From assembly GCA_019449595.1 (NCBI GenBank), contig JAGRPL010000004.1, forward strand, positions 868,001 through 932,000: DNA of 64,000 bases, in the 5' to 3' direction. Below are positions 35,527-46,400 of the stretch, piece by piece. Position 1 is the stretch's first letter. Every line of letters begins with the position of its first letter. The notes beneath the pieces are model-generated. The model saw nothing but the letters and a program-made list of their open reading frames with translations. It did not search any database and had not been told where the DNA came from. The translations under genes and the position numbers were made by a program. The DNA is from Rhodoferax sp. Its GTDB lineage: Bacteria; Pseudomonadota; Gammaproteobacteria; Burkholderiales; Burkholderiaceae_C.

Positions 35527-35916
35527 ATGACGATCAATGCACTGACCCGCTGGCACCACTTGGTGGAGAGCCGCAACGCCAACGGGCTCGATGCCCTGCT
35601 GGCGGATGACGCCGTTTTTTACTCCCCGGTGGTGCACACGCCGCAAGTGGGCAAGGCGGTCACCAAACAGTATCTCGCAGCGGCCCTGCATGTGTTTGTG
35701 AACCCGACCTTCCGCTATGTGCGCGAGGTGGTGGGCAGCCACGATGCGGTGCTGGAGTTTCAGGTGGAGATCGAGGGCATTGCCGTGAACGGCGTGGACA
35801 TGCTCAAGTGGAACGACGCCGGGCAGATTGTGGAGTTCAAGGTGATGCTGCGTCCCTTGCAGGCCATAAACCTGATCCACCAGAAAATGGCGGCCCTGTT
35901 GCAGGCCAAGCCCTAG
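35527..35916 (+). CDS. NTF2-like (SnoaL-type) small protein
   Basis: A 129-residue protein with the cone-shaped NTF2-like fold. Segments typical of SnoaL-like polyketide-cyclase or ketosteroid-isomerase relatives are visible: MTINALTRWHHLVESRNANG, LLADDAVFYSPVVHTPQVGK, and DMLKWNDAGQIVEFKVMLRP near the end. No catalytic residue set can be assigned. Its neighbours (a secreted Gly-rich protein and a DAP/ABC-F operon) do not indicate a substrate. Confidence 0.85.
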   Translation: MTINALTRWHHLVESRNANGLDALLADDAVFYSPVVHTPQVGKAVTKQYLAAALHVFVNPTFRYVREVVGSHDAVLEFQVEIEGIAVNGVDMLKWNDAGQIVEFKVMLRPLQAINLIHQKMAALLQAKP

Positions 35917-35917
35917 T

Positions 35918-36046
35918 TCAGCAGAACATCAGTGCCAGCAGGGCGGCGTCGTCGGCCCAGTTGAGCAGGGCGTAGCCCGCCAGCCGGTAGGCCAGGGAAA
36001 CGGCCTGGTCGACCAGGTACTCGGCGTTCAGCAGCGGGGCGTTCAC
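35918..36046 (-). CDS. Small ORF (42 residues) overlapping the ABC-F gene
   Basis: The frame opens with GTG, whose last bases overlap the ABC-F stop (GTGA), and encodes 42 residues including AEYLVDQAVSLAYRLAGYAL and ADDAALLALMFC. It is likely helical with some hydrophobic character. The tight overlap matches every other junction in this operon, which supports translation. I do not know any family for it. The stop abuts the end of the convergent NTF2-like gene. Confidence 0.55.
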   Translation of the reverse strand: MNAPLLNAEYLVDQAVSLAYRLAGYALLNWADDAALLALMFC

Positions 36047-37986
36047 GTTCCGGCCGACTCCAGCTTGCTGGACAGCTCCAGCCATCGGTCTTCCAGCTGC
36101 GCCAGTTCGTCGTTCACCACCTTCAGGCTGCGGCCAATTTCGGCGATCTCCGTCGGGTGCGGGTTGGTGGAGAGGCGGTTTTCCAGCGCCGCGCCTTCCC
36201 CGTTGAGCACGGCCATGCGGGCTTCCACATCCTGCAACTCTTTGCGGACCTTGGGCGAGGTGTCGCCCTTGGCCTTGGGCTTGGCGGCCACCGGTGCTGC
36301 AGCGGCTTTGGCCGGCGCCTTGGCGGCCTCCTTGGCTTCCTCGCGCTGGCGCTTGGCCTCGTCCAGCAGGTAGCGCTGGTAGTCGTCCAGGTCGCCGTCG
36401 AAAGGCTCCACACCGCCACGCGACACCATCCAGAACTCGTCGCACACGGCGCGCAGCAGGGCGCGGTCGTGGCTGACCAGCATCACCGTGCCTTCGAACT
36501 CGTTGAGCGCCATGGACAGCGCCTCGCGTGTGGCCAGATCCAGGTGGTTGGTGGGCTCGTCCATCAGCAAGAGGTTGGGGCGCTGCCACACCAGCATGCA
36601 CAGCACCAGGCGGGCCTTCTCGCCGCCGCTCATGCTGCCCACGGCCTGCTTGATCATGTCGCCGCCGAAATTGAAGGTGCCCAGGAAGCTGCGCAAATCC
36701 TGCTCGCGGGTCTGCTGGCCAGCGATCTTGCCCGCGGCCGTCAGGTCCTTTACCAGGCGGATCATGTGCTCCAGCGGGTTGTCCGCCGGGCGCAGCACGT
36801 CGAGTTCCTGCTGGGCAAAGTAGCCGATGTTCAAGCCCTTGCCTTCGGTGATTTCACCGCTCAGGACCTTCAGGTCGCGCGCAATGGTCTTCACCAGCGT
36901 GGACTTGCCCTGGCCGTTGGCGCCCAGGATGCCGATGCGCTGGCCGGCCAGCACCGAGCGGTTGATGTGGCGCACGATGGTGGTGGGCGGCGTGCCCTCG
37001 GGCGCGCCTTCGGGCGGCGGGTAGCCCACGCTGATGTCGCTCATGGACAGCATGGGGTTGGGCAGGTTGGCCGGTTCCTTGAACTCGAAGGTGAAGTCCG
37101 CCTCGCTGAGCAGCGGCGCAATCTTTTCCATGCGGTCCAGCGCCTTGACCCGGCTTTGCGCCTGCTTGGCCTTGCTGGCCTTGGCCTTGAAGCGGGCGAT
37201 GAACTTCTGCAGGTGGGCGATCTTGTCCTGCTGCTTGGAATAGGCGTTTTGCTGCAGCTCCATCTGCTCGGCACGCATGTCCTCGAACTTGCTGTAGTTG
37301 CCGCCGTAGCGCACCAGCTTGGCCGCGTCGATGTGCAGGGTGACGTTGGTCACCGCGTCCAGGAATTCACGGTCGTGGCTGATGACGATCATGGTGCCTT
37401 CGTACTTCTTGAGCCAGGCTTCCAGCCAGACCAGGGCGTCCAAGTCCAGGTGGTTGGTGGGTTCGTCCAGCAGCAGCAGGTCCGACGGGCACATCAGCGC
37501 GCGGGCCAGTTGCAGGCGCATGCGCCAGCCGCCGGAGAAGCTGTTGACCGGGTTGTTCAGCTCGGTGGTCTTGAAGCCCAGGCCCAGGATCAGCGCCTGG
37601 GCGCGTGCGGCGGCGTCGTGCTCGCCGGCGTCGCCCAGCTCCGTGTAGGCGTGGGCCATGCGGTTGTAGTCGTCGGTGGCCTCGGCGGCGGCCACTTCCT
37701 GGCGCGCGGCCAGCAGCACGGTGTCGCCTTCGACCACAAATTCGGTGGCGCTTTGCTCGGTTTCGGGCATGTCCTGCGCGACCTGGCCCATGCGCCACTG
37801 GGGTGGGATGAAGTATTCGCCGGCGTCCTCATGCAGGTTGCCGTTGAAAAGGGCAAACAGCGAGGACTTGCCGGCGCCGTTGCGTCCCACCAGGCCGACT
37901 TTTTCGCCCGGGTTGAGGGTGACGGACGCGCCATCGAGCAACACCTTGGCGCCGCGGCGCAAGGTGACATTTTTCAGAGTGATCAT
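36043..37986 (-). CDS. ABC-F ATPase (YheS-like)
   Basis: A 647-residue soluble protein with two ATP-binding cassettes and no membrane domain. ABC-F proteins act on the ribosome. Cassette 1 has GRNGAGKSS and SGGWRMRLQLARAL then LLLLDEPTNHLD. Cassette 2 has GANGQGKST, MSGGEKARLVLCML and LLLMDEPTNHLD. The linker between them is rich in lysine/glutamine (about 230-300), and a C-terminal coiled coil follows an alanine-rich stretch. The layout is closest to YheS. Its start overlaps the prmB stop (ATGA), and the link to PrmB, which modifies a ribosomal protein, fits a translation role. Confidence 0.92.
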   Translation of the reverse strand: MITLKNVTLRRGAKVLLDGASVTLNPGEKVGLVGRNGAGKSSLFALFNGNLHEDAGEYFIPPQWRMGQVAQDMPETEQSATEFVVEGDTVLLAARQEVAAAEATDDYNRMAHAYTELGDAGEHDAAARAQALILGLGFKTTELNNPVNSFSGGWRMRLQLARALMCPSDLLLLDEPTNHLDLDALVWLEAWLKKYEGTMIVISHDREFLDAVTNVTLHIDAAKLVRYGGNYSKFEDMRAEQMELQQNAYSKQQDKIAHLQKFIARFKAKASKAKQAQSRVKALDRMEKIAPLLSEADFTFEFKEPANLPNPMLSMSDISVGYPPPEGAPEGTPPTTIVRHINRSVLAGQRIGILGANGQGKSTLVKTIARDLKVLSGEITEGKGLNIGYFAQQELDVLRPADNPLEHMIRLVKDLTAAGKIAGQQTREQDLRSFLGTFNFGGDMIKQAVGSMSGGEKARLVLCMLVWQRPNLLLMDEPTNHLDLATREALSMALNEFEGTVMLVSHDRALLRAVCDEFWMVSRGGVEPFDGDLDDYQRYLLDEAKRQREEAKEAAKAPAKAAAAPVAAKPKAKGDTSPKVRKELQDVEARMAVLNGEGAALENRLSTNPHPTEIAEIGRSLKVVNDELAQLEDRWLELSSKLESAGT

Positions 37987-38870
37987 TTCAAAAGCGCTTC
38001 GCGCGTGAGGAGCAGGACCTGGTCTTCACCAGCGCTGGTTTCGAGCCAGACCACTTCCAGTTGGGGAAATGCGGCTTCAAAGTGGTGGCGTTCATGGCCG
38101 ATTTCGAGCACCAGCACGGCATCGGGAGCCATGTGCTGCGGGGCGCTTTGCAGCAGGGCGCGGACAAAGTCCATGCCGTCGCCGCCGCCGGCCAGGGCCA
38201 GGGTGGGCTCGGCCCGGTATTCCGCGGGCAGCTCGGCCATGCTCTGGGCGTTGACGTACGGCGGGTTGCACAGGATCAGGTCAAACGGGCCGCGCGCCTG
38301 CAGGGCGGGCGCGCCGAGACCGTCGGACTCCAGCAGGGTAATGCGGTCCTGCAGGCCGTGCTTGTCCACATTGATGCGGGCCACGGCCAGGGCGTCCGGC
38401 GACAGGTCGGAGGCGGTCACCGCCACTTCGGGGTAGACCATGGCCGCCAGAATAGCCAGGCTACCGTTGCCGGTGCACAGGTCCAGCACGTTGTGCGTGG
38501 TTTCCTTCAGCCAGTAGTCGATGCTGCCGTCCACCAGCAGCTCGGCAATCAGCGAACGGGGCACGATGGCGCGCTCGTCCACATAAAACGCCACACCCTG
38601 CAGCCAGGCCTCGCGCGTGAGGTAGGCGGCGGGTTTGCGGGTGGCAATGCGTGCTTCCAAAAGTGTAGCTACTCGCGCAGCATCTGCGGGCGCTACAGCC
38701 TGATTGGCTATGGAATCTTCGCCCTCCAGCGCGGCGTCCAGCGGCAGGCCCAGGCACCACAGCACCAGCCAGGCCGCTTCATCACGCGCGTTGGTGGTGC
38801 CGTGGCCAAACGAAACGTGGGCCTGCGTGAGCTGCTGCGCACCGGATTCAATCAGTTCAAGCAGGGTCAT
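37983..38870 (-). CDS. prmB: Ribosomal protein L3 glutamine methyltransferase PrmB
   Basis: It methylates a glutamine of ribosomal protein L3 using S-adenosylmethionine. The 295 residues have an N-terminal helical domain, the SAM-binding motif [13 protein letters not shown] (about 139-151) and the catalytic NPPY motif. [22 protein letters not shown] is typical of PrmB rather than PrmC. The loop at residues 53-73 is encoded by a dispersed-repeat copy. Start and stop overlap the neighbours on both sides as ATGA, so it is translationally coupled to dapE and the ABC-F gene. Confidence 0.94.
   Translation of the reverse strand: MTLLELIESGAQQLTQAHVSFGHGTTNARDEAAWLVLWCLGLPLDAALEGEDSIANQAVAPADAARVATLLEARIATRKPAAYLTREAWLQGVAFYVDERAIVPRSLIAELLVDGSIDYWLKETTHNVLDLCTGNGSLAILAAMVYPEVAVTASDLSPDALAVARINVDKHGLQDRITLLESDGLGAPALQARGPFDLILCNPPYVNAQSMAELPAEYRAEPTLALAGGGDGMDFVRALLQSAPQHMAPDAVLVLEIGHERHHFEAAFPQLEVVWLETSAGEDQVLLLTREALLK
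38652..38712 (+). repeat. Dispersed repeat, copy 7 (full length, inside prmB)
   Basis: The core 38652-38678 reads TGCTTCCAAAAG, TGTAGCT, ACTC, GCGC. The outer half (38679-38712) contains GCGGGCGCTACAGCC and GGCTATGG. This is one of the clearest full-length copies. It encodes PrmB residues of about 53-73 on the opposite strand. Confidence 0.75.
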
Positions 38871-40069
38871 GCGCGGGCCTGGCGTTCCAGATTCTCCAGC
38901 ACGCGCCGGTAGATGTTTTTCAGCGGCTCGATGTCGGCCACGGCCACATACTCGTTGATCTTGTGGATGGTGCCGTTGGGTGGGCCCATCTCGATCACCT
39001 GCGGGCAGATCTGGGCGATGAAGCGCCCGTCGCTGGTGCCGCCGGTGGTGGAGAGCTGGGTCTGCAGCCCGGTTTCCGCCAGGATGGCGTCGCGCGCGGC
39101 GTCCACCAGCGTGCCAGGGGTGGTCAGAAAGGGCAGGCCGCCTACGGTCCAGGTCAGGTCGTATTCCAGCTCGTATTTCTCCAGTACGCGGGCCAGGCGG
39201 GTCTGCAGGGACTCGGGCGTGGATTCGGTGGAAAAGCGGAAATTGAAGTCGACCACCACCGCGCCGGGGATGATGTTGCTCGCTCCCGTGCCGCCGTGGA
39301 CGTTGCTGACCTGCCAGGTGGTGGGCGGGAAAAAGTCGTTGCCCCGGTCCCACTCGATGGTGACCAGCTCCGCCAGCGCGGGCGCCAGCAGGTGGATGGG
39401 GTTCTTGGCCAGGTGCGGGTAGGCAATGTGGCCCTGTACGCCCTTGACCGTGAGCTTGCCGCTCATGGTGCCGCGCCGGCCGTTCTTGATCATGTCGCCG
39501 GTGCGCTCCACCGCCGTGGGCTCGCCCACGATGCAGTAGTCCAGCGTTTCGCCCCGCGCCTTCAGGGCGTTGCAGACCACCACCGTTCCGTCGTTGGCCG
39601 GGCCCTCTTCGTCGCTGGTGAGCAGCAGGGCCATGCCCAGGGCGGGCTGTGGGTTGGCGAGCAGGAATTCTTCGATGGCCACCACGAAGGCGGCCAGTGA
39701 GGTCTTCATGTCGGCGGCGCCGCGGCCGTACAGCTTGCCGTCGCGCACGCTGGGGGTGAAGGGGGCGCTGTCCCACTCGGTCACGGGTCCGGTAGGGACC
39801 ACGTCGGTGTGGCCGGCGAATACCAGGGTCTTGCTGGGCGTTGTGCTTGCTATGGATTTGCTAGCTGTCTGCGCATTGTTGGCGGGCGTTCCGGCCCGTT
39901 TTGCCCACAAATTGGTGACCGAGAACTCGGCCGGGCCGCTGGTGATGGTTTCGCAGGCAAAACCCAGCTTGGCCAGCCGCTGTGCGATGAGTTCCTGGCA
40001 GCCCACGTCGGCAGGGGTGACCGAGGCCCGCGCAATCAGTTGCTCGGCCAGTTGCAGTGTTTTTGACAT
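38867..40069 (-). CDS. dapE: Succinyl-diaminopimelate desuccinylase
   Basis: A zinc peptidase-family enzyme that removes succinate to yield LL-diaminopimelate for lysine and cell wall. The 400 residues include [12 protein letters not shown] (metal ligand His), [15 protein letters not shown] (bridging Asp) and TSDEEGPA (catalytic Glu). Between NLWAKR and FAGHTDVV lie 25 residues, where E. coli DapE, as I recall it, has about seven. The extra stretch coincides with a dispersed-repeat copy. The start overlaps the pilU stop by one base and the stop overlaps the prmB start. Confidence 0.96.
   Translation of the reverse strand: MSKTLQLAEQLIARASVTPADVGCQELIAQRLAKLGFACETITSGPAEFSVTNLWAKRAGTPANNAQTASKSIASTTPSKTLVFAGHTDVVPTGPVTEWDSAPFTPSVRDGKLYGRGAADMKTSLAAFVVAIEEFLLANPQPALGMALLLTSDEEGPANDGTVVVCNALKARGETLDYCIVGEPTAVERTGDMIKNGRRGTMSGKLTVKGVQGHIAYPHLAKNPIHLLAPALAELVTIEWDRGNDFFPPTTWQVSNVHGGTGASNIIPGAVVVDFNFRFSTESTPESLQTRLARVLEKYELEYDLTWTVGGLPFLTTPGTLVDAARDAILAETGLQTQLSTTGGTSDGRFIAQICPQVIEMGPPNGTIHKINEYVAVADIEPLKNIYRRVLENLERQARA
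39848..39905 (+). repeat. Dispersed repeat, copy 8 (full length, inside dapE)
   Basis: The core 39848-39874 reads TGCTATGGATT, TGCTAGCTG, TCT, GCGC (27 bases). The outer half runs on to about 39905 through GGCGGGCGTTCCGGCC. It encodes DapE residues 55-74 on the opposite strand, at the point where the protein is longer than relatives. Confidence 0.8.
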
Positions 40070-41232
40070 CAATGGGTTACGTCCAGGGTGATTTCGGTGA
40101 AGGACGCTTCGTCGTCTTCTTCGTGCGTGGTCGCCGCCGGCTGGGCGGCCTTGGTGAAGTCGTTTTGCAGGCGCCACATCAGGTTGGTTGGGGAGTCGGC
40201 GTGGGCCAGGCCTTCCTTGCGGTCGACCACGCCGTCCACGATCAGGCGGGCGATGTCGTGCTCGAACGACTGCGAGCCCTCGGCCATGGACTTCTCCATG
40301 GCTTCCTTGACGCCGGAGAAGTCGCCTTTTTCAATCAGCTCGGCCACCAGCTTGGAGTTGAGCAGCACTTCGATGGCGGGCACGCGAGCGCCCGAGGTGG
40401 TGCGCAGCAGGCGCTGCGAAACCACGGCCTTCAGGGCCGCTGCCAGATCGCCCAGCATGGTCTGGCGCACTTCCACCGGGTAGAAGCTCAGGATCCGGTT
40501 GAGGGCCTGGTAGCTGTTGTTGGCGTGCATGGTGGCCAGGCACAGGTGGCCCGACTGGGCATAGGCAATGGCCGCGGACATGGTTTCACGGTCGCGGATT
40601 TCGCCGATCAGGATCACGTCGGGCGCCTGGCGCAGCGCGTTCTTCAGGGCCACCTGCAGCGACTGGGTGTCCGAGCCGATCTCGCGCTGGTTGATGACGG
40701 AGCGCTTGTTCTTGAACAGGAATTCGACCGGGTCCTCGATCGTCAGGATGTGGCCGGAAACGCTTTCATTGCGGTAGTCGATCATGGATGCCAGCGTGGT
40801 GCTCTTGCCGGCACCGGTGGCGCCCACCATCAGGATCAGGCCGCGTTTTTCCATGATCAGCTCACCCAGCACCGGCGGCAGTGAGAGGTTGGCTAGCGGT
40901 GGAATGTCGACCGATATGTAGCGGATCACGGCGGCAATGGTGCCGCGCTGGCGCATGGCGCTGACCCGGAAACGCCCCACGCCTTCCAGCGGGAAGCCCA
41001 TGTTGAGCTCGCCCTCGGCATCGAGTTCGGCCATGCGCTCGGGCGGCAGCACCTCGGCCAGCAGGTTGCGCGGGGCATCCGCCGGCAACGACTGGTTGTT
41101 GATGGGCACGCACTGGCCGTTGATCTTGATGAGGGCGGGCGAATGCGCGGACAGGTAGATGTCCGACGCCTTCTTTTCGCTCATCAGACGGAGAATGCGC
41201 TCCATCGTGCCGGATGCGTTGGTCGTTGCCAT
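40069..41232 (-). CDS. pilU: PilT/PilU-type pilus retraction ATPase
   Basis: A 387-residue cytoplasmic ATPase that powers type IV pilus retraction with PilT. It has an N-terminal PAS-like domain, Walker [11 protein letters not shown] (about 135-144), Asp box LTIEDPVEF, Walker [11 protein letters not shown] and His box [11 protein letters not shown]. The acidic C-terminal tail ([11 protein letters not shown]) and sequence style favour PilU over PilT. No other pilus gene is nearby. It lies between dapD and dapE and overlaps dapE by one base, so it is cotranscribed with lysine-pathway genes. Confidence 0.9.
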   Translation of the reverse strand: MATTNASGTMERILRLMSEKKASDIYLSAHSPALIKINGQCVPINNQSLPADAPRNLLAEVLPPERMAELDAEGELNMGFPLEGVGRFRVSAMRQRGTIAAVIRYISVDIPPLANLSLPPVLGELIMEKRGLILMVGATGAGKSTTLASMIDYRNESVSGHILTIEDPVEFLFKNKRSVINQREIGSDTQSLQVALKNALRQAPDVILIGEIRDRETMSAAIAYAQSGHLCLATMHANNSYQALNRILSFYPVEVRQTMLGDLAAALKAVVSQRLLRTTSGARVPAIEVLLNSKLVAELIEKGDFSGVKEAMEKSMAEGSQSFEHDIARLIVDGVVDRKEGLAHADSPTNLMWRLQNDFTKAAQPAATTHEEDDEASFTEITLDVTH

Positions 41233-41260
41233 AGGTCAGCCTTCGTGGAAGTCGGAAAAC

Positions 41261-42085
41261 TCAGTCGCGCAGCAGGTCGTTCAAGCTGGTGGTGGCGCGG
41301 GTCTTGGCGTCCACGCGTTTGACGATCACCACGCAGTACAGGCTGTACTTGCCGCCGGCCTTGGGCAGGTTGCCCGACACCACCACCGAACCGGCGGGAA
41401 TGCGGCCGTAGGTCACGGTGTCGGCTTCGCGGTCGTAGATGGGGGTGCTCTGGCCGATGTACACGCCCATGGAGATGACCGAGTTCTCTTCCACGATCAC
41501 GCCTTCGACCACCTCGGAGCGCGCGCCGATGAAGCAGTTGTCTTCAATGATAGTGGGGTTGGCCTGCATGGGTTCAAGCACGCCGCCAATGCCGACGCCG
41601 CCGGAGAGGTGCACGTTCTTGCCGATCTGGGCGCAGGAGCCCACAGCCGCCCAGGTGTCGACCATGGTGCCTTCGTCCACGTAGGCGCCGATGTTCACGA
41701 AGCTGGGCATCAGGATGGCGCCCTTGGCCACATAGCTGCCGCGCCGTGCCACGGCCGGCGGCACCACGCGCACGCCGGTGGCGCGCATTTCTTCGGGCGA
41801 CAGATCGGCGAACTTGGTGGGCACCTTGTCGTAGAAACCCAGCTGGCCGGCCTGGATGATGGCGTTGTCCTTGAGGCGGAAGCTCAGCAGCACTGCTTTC
41901 TTGATCCACTGGTGGGTGGTCCACTGGCCCACGCCATCGCGCGTGGCAACCCGCAGGCTGCCGCTGTCGAGGCCCTGGATGACGTGTTCCACGGCATCGC
42001 TGACTTCCTTGGATGCGGTCTGCAGGGAGATGTTGGCGCGGTCTTCCCACGCGGCGTCGATGATTTGCTGGAGTTGTTGGCTCAT
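41261..42085 (-). CDS. dapD: Tetrahydrodipicolinate N-succinyltransferase
   Basis: It transfers succinate from succinyl-CoA to tetrahydrodipicolinate. At 274 residues it is exactly the family length. The left-handed beta-helix repeats are visible around residues 110-220 ([42 protein letters not shown]). The start ATG 42085 is the family start [16 protein letters not shown]. The frame is open further upstream without similarity. dapC lies upstream and pilU follows after 28 bases. Confidence 0.97.
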   Translation of the reverse strand: MSQQLQQIIDAAWEDRANISLQTASKEVSDAVEHVIQGLDSGSLRVATRDGVGQWTTHQWIKKAVLLSFRLKDNAIIQAGQLGFYDKVPTKFADLSPEEMRATGVRVVPPAVARRGSYVAKGAILMPSFVNIGAYVDEGTMVDTWAAVGSCAQIGKNVHLSGGVGIGGVLEPMQANPTIIEDNCFIGARSEVVEGVIVEENSVISMGVYIGQSTPIYDREADTVTYGRIPAGSVVVSGNLPKAGGKYSLYCVVIVKRVDAKTRATTSLNDLLRD

Positions 42086-42107
42086 GGTGTCGGTTCTACG
42101 TTGAAAT

Positions 42108-43325
42108 TCAGGTTCGGGATTGCACAAACTGGACGATGCGCTGGGCCGCTTCCACGCACTCGGCGGTTTCGGCGACCAGGGCCATGCGAATGCGGCTGGC
42201 ACCGGGGTTGAACCCCCGCGCCTCGCGGGCCAGGAAGCTGCCTGGCAAAACAGTCACATTGTAAAGAGCCAGCAGGTCGCGGGCAAAGTCGGTGTCGCTG
42301 CCCGGAACCTTGGCCCACAGGTAGAAACCGGCATCGGGCAGGGCCACGTCCAGCACGCCGGCCAGCATGGGGGTCACCTGCGCGAACTTGGCCCGGTACT
42401 GGGCGCGGTTGTCCTGCACGTGCTGCTCGTCGTCCCACGCGGCAATGCTGGCTTTCTGCACCACGGTGCTCATGGCGCTGCCGTGGTAGGTGCGGTACAG
42501 CAGGAACTGTTTGACCAAGGCCGCATCACCGGCCACAAACCCGCTGCGCATGCCGGGCACGTTGCTGCGCTTGGACAGGCTGGTGAAGGCCAGCAGGTTC
42601 TTGAAGTCGGTGCGGCCCAGGCGGGCGGCGGCTTCCAGGCCGCCCAGTGGCGGCTCGTCACGGAAGTAGATTTCGCTGTAGCACTCGTCGGAGGCAATCA
42701 CGAAGCCGTGGCGGTCGCTCAGGGCAAACAGCTTCTGCCATTCTTCCAGCGGCATGACGGCGCCGGTCGGGTTGCCGGGCGAGCAGACAAACAGCAGCTG
42801 CGTGCGGGCCCACACGGCGTCGGGCACGCTGTCCCAGTCCTGGGCGAAATTGCGAGCGGGGTCCGAGGGCACGAAATACGGCTGCGCGCCGGCGAGCAGG
42901 GCGGCGCCTTCATAGATCTGGTAGAACGGGTTGGGGCTGACCACCAGCACCGGCTCGTCGGCCCGGGTCTGCCGCGCGGGGTCGACCACGGTCTGGGCAA
43001 AGGCGAACAGCGCCTCGCGCGAGCCGTTGACCGGCAGCACCTGGGTGGCCACGTCCAGGTTCAGCCCGTAGCGGCGGTGCAGCCATTGCACGATGGACTG
43101 GCGCAGCGCCACGTCGCCGGCCGTGGCCGGGTAGACGGAGAGCCCGCCCTGCGGGTCCATGATGGCGTCGCAGTAGGCCTGTTTGATCAGCTGCGGGGTG
43201 GCGTGCCGGGGTTCGCCAATGCCCAGACTGATGGGGCGAAAGGCGGGATTGGGGGTGACCGTGGCAAATAACTGGCGCAGGCGCTCAAAGGGGTAGGCCT
43301 GCAGGCGCGACAAATTCGGATTCAT
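42108..43325 (-). CDS. dapC: N-succinyldiaminopimelate aminotransferase DapC
   Basis: A 405-residue class I PLP aminotransferase that makes N-succinyl-LL-diaminopimelate from the keto precursor. Visible are [10 protein letters not shown] near the start, [33 protein letters not shown] and the PLP lysine in [17 protein letters not shown]. Its position directly before dapD identifies it as DapC over other class I enzymes. It starts the leftward operon, 140 bases from the divergent smc gene. Confidence 0.93.
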   Translation of the reverse strand: MNPNLSRLQAYPFERLRQLFATVTPNPAFRPISLGIGEPRHATPQLIKQAYCDAIMDPQGGLSVYPATAGDVALRQSIVQWLHRRYGLNLDVATQVLPVNGSREALFAFAQTVVDPARQTRADEPVLVVSPNPFYQIYEGAALLAGAQPYFVPSDPARNFAQDWDSVPDAVWARTQLLFVCSPGNPTGAVMPLEEWQKLFALSDRHGFVIASDECYSEIYFRDEPPLGGLEAAARLGRTDFKNLLAFTSLSKRSNVPGMRSGFVAGDAALVKQFLLYRTYHGSAMSTVVQKASIAAWDDEQHVQDNRAQYRAKFAQVTPMLAGVLDVALPDAGFYLWAKVPGSDTDFARDLLALYNVTVLPGSFLAREARGFNPGASRIRMALVAETAECVEAAQRIVQFVQSRT

Positions 43326-43465
43326 GGGGTGGCATTATCCCTGAGCGGTCGCGGGCGGGGGGCAGGGCGGGCGGGTTTCCCACGGTATCATCACGGGGTG
43401 AGGCTCCCGGTGGCCGTCTATAAACGTCAATAAAATCAACTGCTTAGCTTAAGTTCCTTACTTAC

Positions 43466-46400
43466 GTGCGTCTCAATTCCATCAAGTTATCCGGGTTCAA
43501 ATCGTTTGCGGAACCCACCAACTTCCTTTTGCCGGGTCAATTGGTAGGGGTGGTCGGGCCCAACGGTTGCGGCAAATCCAACATCATGGATGCCGTGCGC
43601 TGGGTGCTGGGTGAGAGCAAGGCCAGCGAGTTGCGTGGCGAGTCCATGCAGGACGTGATTTTCAACGGCACCACCAGCCGCAAGCCGGCCAGCCGCTCCA
43701 GCGTGGAGCTGGTGTTCGACAACTCCGACCACCGCGCCGGCGGCCAGTGGGGCCAGTTTGGCGAGATTGCCGTCAAGCGCGTGCTGACGCGCGATGGCAC
43801 CTCCAGCTACTTCATCAACAACCAGCCGGTGCGCCGGCGCGATGTGCAGGACGTGTTCCTGGGCACCGGCCTGGGGCCACGTGCCTACGCCATCATTGGC
43901 CAGGGGACCATCGCCCGCATCATCGAGTCCAAGCCCGAGGAGCTGCGCCTGTTTCTGGAGGAAGCCGCGGGCGTCTCCAAATACAAGGAACGCCGCCGCG
44001 AGACCGAGAACCGCCTCGCCGACACCCGCGAGAACCTGACCCGCGTCGAAGACATCCTGCGGGAACTCGGCACCAACCTCGAGCGGCTGGAAAAGCAGGC
44101 CGAGGTGGCCCAGAAATACAACGCCCTGCAAAGCGATGTCACCCTCAAGCAGCACCAGCAGTGGTTCCTGAAACGGGCCGAGGCACTGGCGGACCAGGCC
44201 AAGGTGCAGGCCGACGGCCTGGGGGCCGTCAACGCGCTGGAAAGCCGCATGGCCGACCTGCGCCACATCGAAGCCGATCTGGAGACCGTGCGCCAGGCCC
44301 ACTACGCGGCAGGCGACCAGGTCAACCAGGCGCAGGGCCTGCTGTACGAGGCCAGTACCGACGTCGGGCGCCTGGAAGCCGAAATCCGCTTCGTGGTGGA
44401 GGGCCGCCAGCGCGCCGAGCAGCGTCTGCAGACGCTGCAGGAGCAGGTGGACCAGTGGGCCACCCGCAAGGATGACGCGCTGGCCGAAATCGAGCGCCTG
44501 GCCGAGCTGGCCTTGCTGGGCGACGAGCAAACCGAACTGCTGGCCGCCCAGGTGGAAGAGCAGGCGCAGCAATTGCCCGAGCTGGAAGACGCCCTGGGCG
44601 CCGCGCAGACCGCCGCCAACGACCAGCGCGGCGGCGTCATGCAGGTGCAGCAGCAGATCCAGGTGCTGGCGGCCGAGCAGCGCAGCATCGAGGAACAGTT
44701 CCGCCAGGTCTCCAACCGGCACGAACGCCTGAGCGCCGACCGCAACGCGCTGGCCGCCCCGGACGAAGACCGCCTGCAAAGCCTGCAACTGCAGCTGGAA
44801 GAGGCGCAGGAAGCCAGCGCCGTGGCCGATGCCCGCTTGCAGGAGCTGTCCGAGCTGCTGCCCCAGCGCGACGAGGCGCGGCGCACCCAGCAGCAGATCG
44901 TCAACACCGAGTCGGCCCGTCAGGCCGATCTGTCGGCCCGCCTGGAAGCCCTCAAGGCACTGCAGGAAAAAGTCAAGACCGACGGCAAGCTGCAGCCCTG
45001 GCTGGCCAAGCATGGGCTGGACAACCTGCAGGGCTTGTGGAGCCGCATCCACATCGAGCAGGGCTGGGAAAACGCGCTGGAAGGCGCCCTGCGCGAGCAA
45101 CTGGGTGCTCTGGAGGTATCGCGCCTGGAGATGGTGCGCGCTTTTGCCAGCGATGCACCGCCCGCCAAGCTGGCGTTTTTCAGTCCGCCGCAGGCAGCGG
45201 TGCCCGAGCGCGCAGCCGCATTGCCGCGCCTGGCCGACCTGCTGCGCGTCAACGATGCCGGACAGAAAGCCGTGCTGGCCGACTGGCTGCAGGGCTGCTA
45301 CACCGCCGCCAGTTTTGAAGACGCGCTGGCCCAGCGCGACAAGCTGCAGCCCGGCGAGCGCATCTACGTGCAGTCGGGTCATGTGGTGTCGCCCCACAGC
45401 GTGAGCTTTTATGCGCAGGATTCCGAACAGGCCGGCTTGCTGGCCCGCGCGCAGGAAATTGAAAACCTGGAGAAGCAGCTACGCGGCCAGGCATTGATTG
45501 CCGAGGAGGCCCACGCCGCGCTGGTGCGCGCCGAGGCCGCCTATGCCGATGCCTCGCAGCGCCTGGCAGGCGTGCGGCGCGAAGCCGCCGACGCGCAGAC
45601 CCAGGCCCACACCCTGCAGGTTGAGACCTTGCGCCTGTCACAGCAGGCCGAACAGGCCCGCGCGCGCAGCGCGCAGATCGATGCCGACCTGGCCGAGGTG
45701 CAGGCCCAGCTGGACGACCTGCAGGAGCGGCGTGTCACCGCCGAGGGGCGTTTCGAGTCGCTGGACATGCAGCTGGCCGACAGCCAGGAACGCCACGCGC
45801 AGCTGGAAGAGCGGGTGATCGAAGCCCAGCGCAAGCTGGCCCAGTGCCGTGAGCAGCAACGCGGCCTGGAGCGTCAGGCGCAGGAAGCCGCGTTTGCGCA
45901 GCGCAGCCTGCAGGCGCGCAATGCCGAGCTGGCCCGCACCATTGACACCGCCACCCAGCAGACCGACGCCGTCCACGCCGAGGCGCAGCGCGCCCGCGAC
46001 GAGCTGACGCGCCTGACCGATGCTGCCGCCCAGGCCGGGCTGCAAAACGCCCTGGCGCTCAAGCTGGAGCGCGAGCAGGCTCTGGGCGCCAAACGCAGCG
46101 AATACGACGACCTTACCGCCAAGCTGCGCGCCAGTGACGAGCGGCGCATGCAGCTCGAGCGCGAGCTGGAGCCGCTGCGCCTGCGCATCACCGAATTCCA
46201 GCTCAAGGAGCAGGCCGCACGGCTGGGCTTTGAGCAGTACGAGCAGCAGCTGCTGGACGCCCAGGCCGACTTGGAGGCCGTGGAGCGCTCTATCCAGGAA
46301 GGCAATGTGCGGCTCACCGGCATGCAGAGCGAAATCGACCGCCTGCACCGCGAAATTGCCGCGCTGGGGGCCGTCAACCTGGCCGCGCTGGACGAACTGG

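Noticed and set aside
36157-38436. Rightward open frame of 759 codons opposite the ABC-F gene
   Set aside because: It lies antisense to an ABC-F protein with all motifs. The composition is that of a shadow frame.
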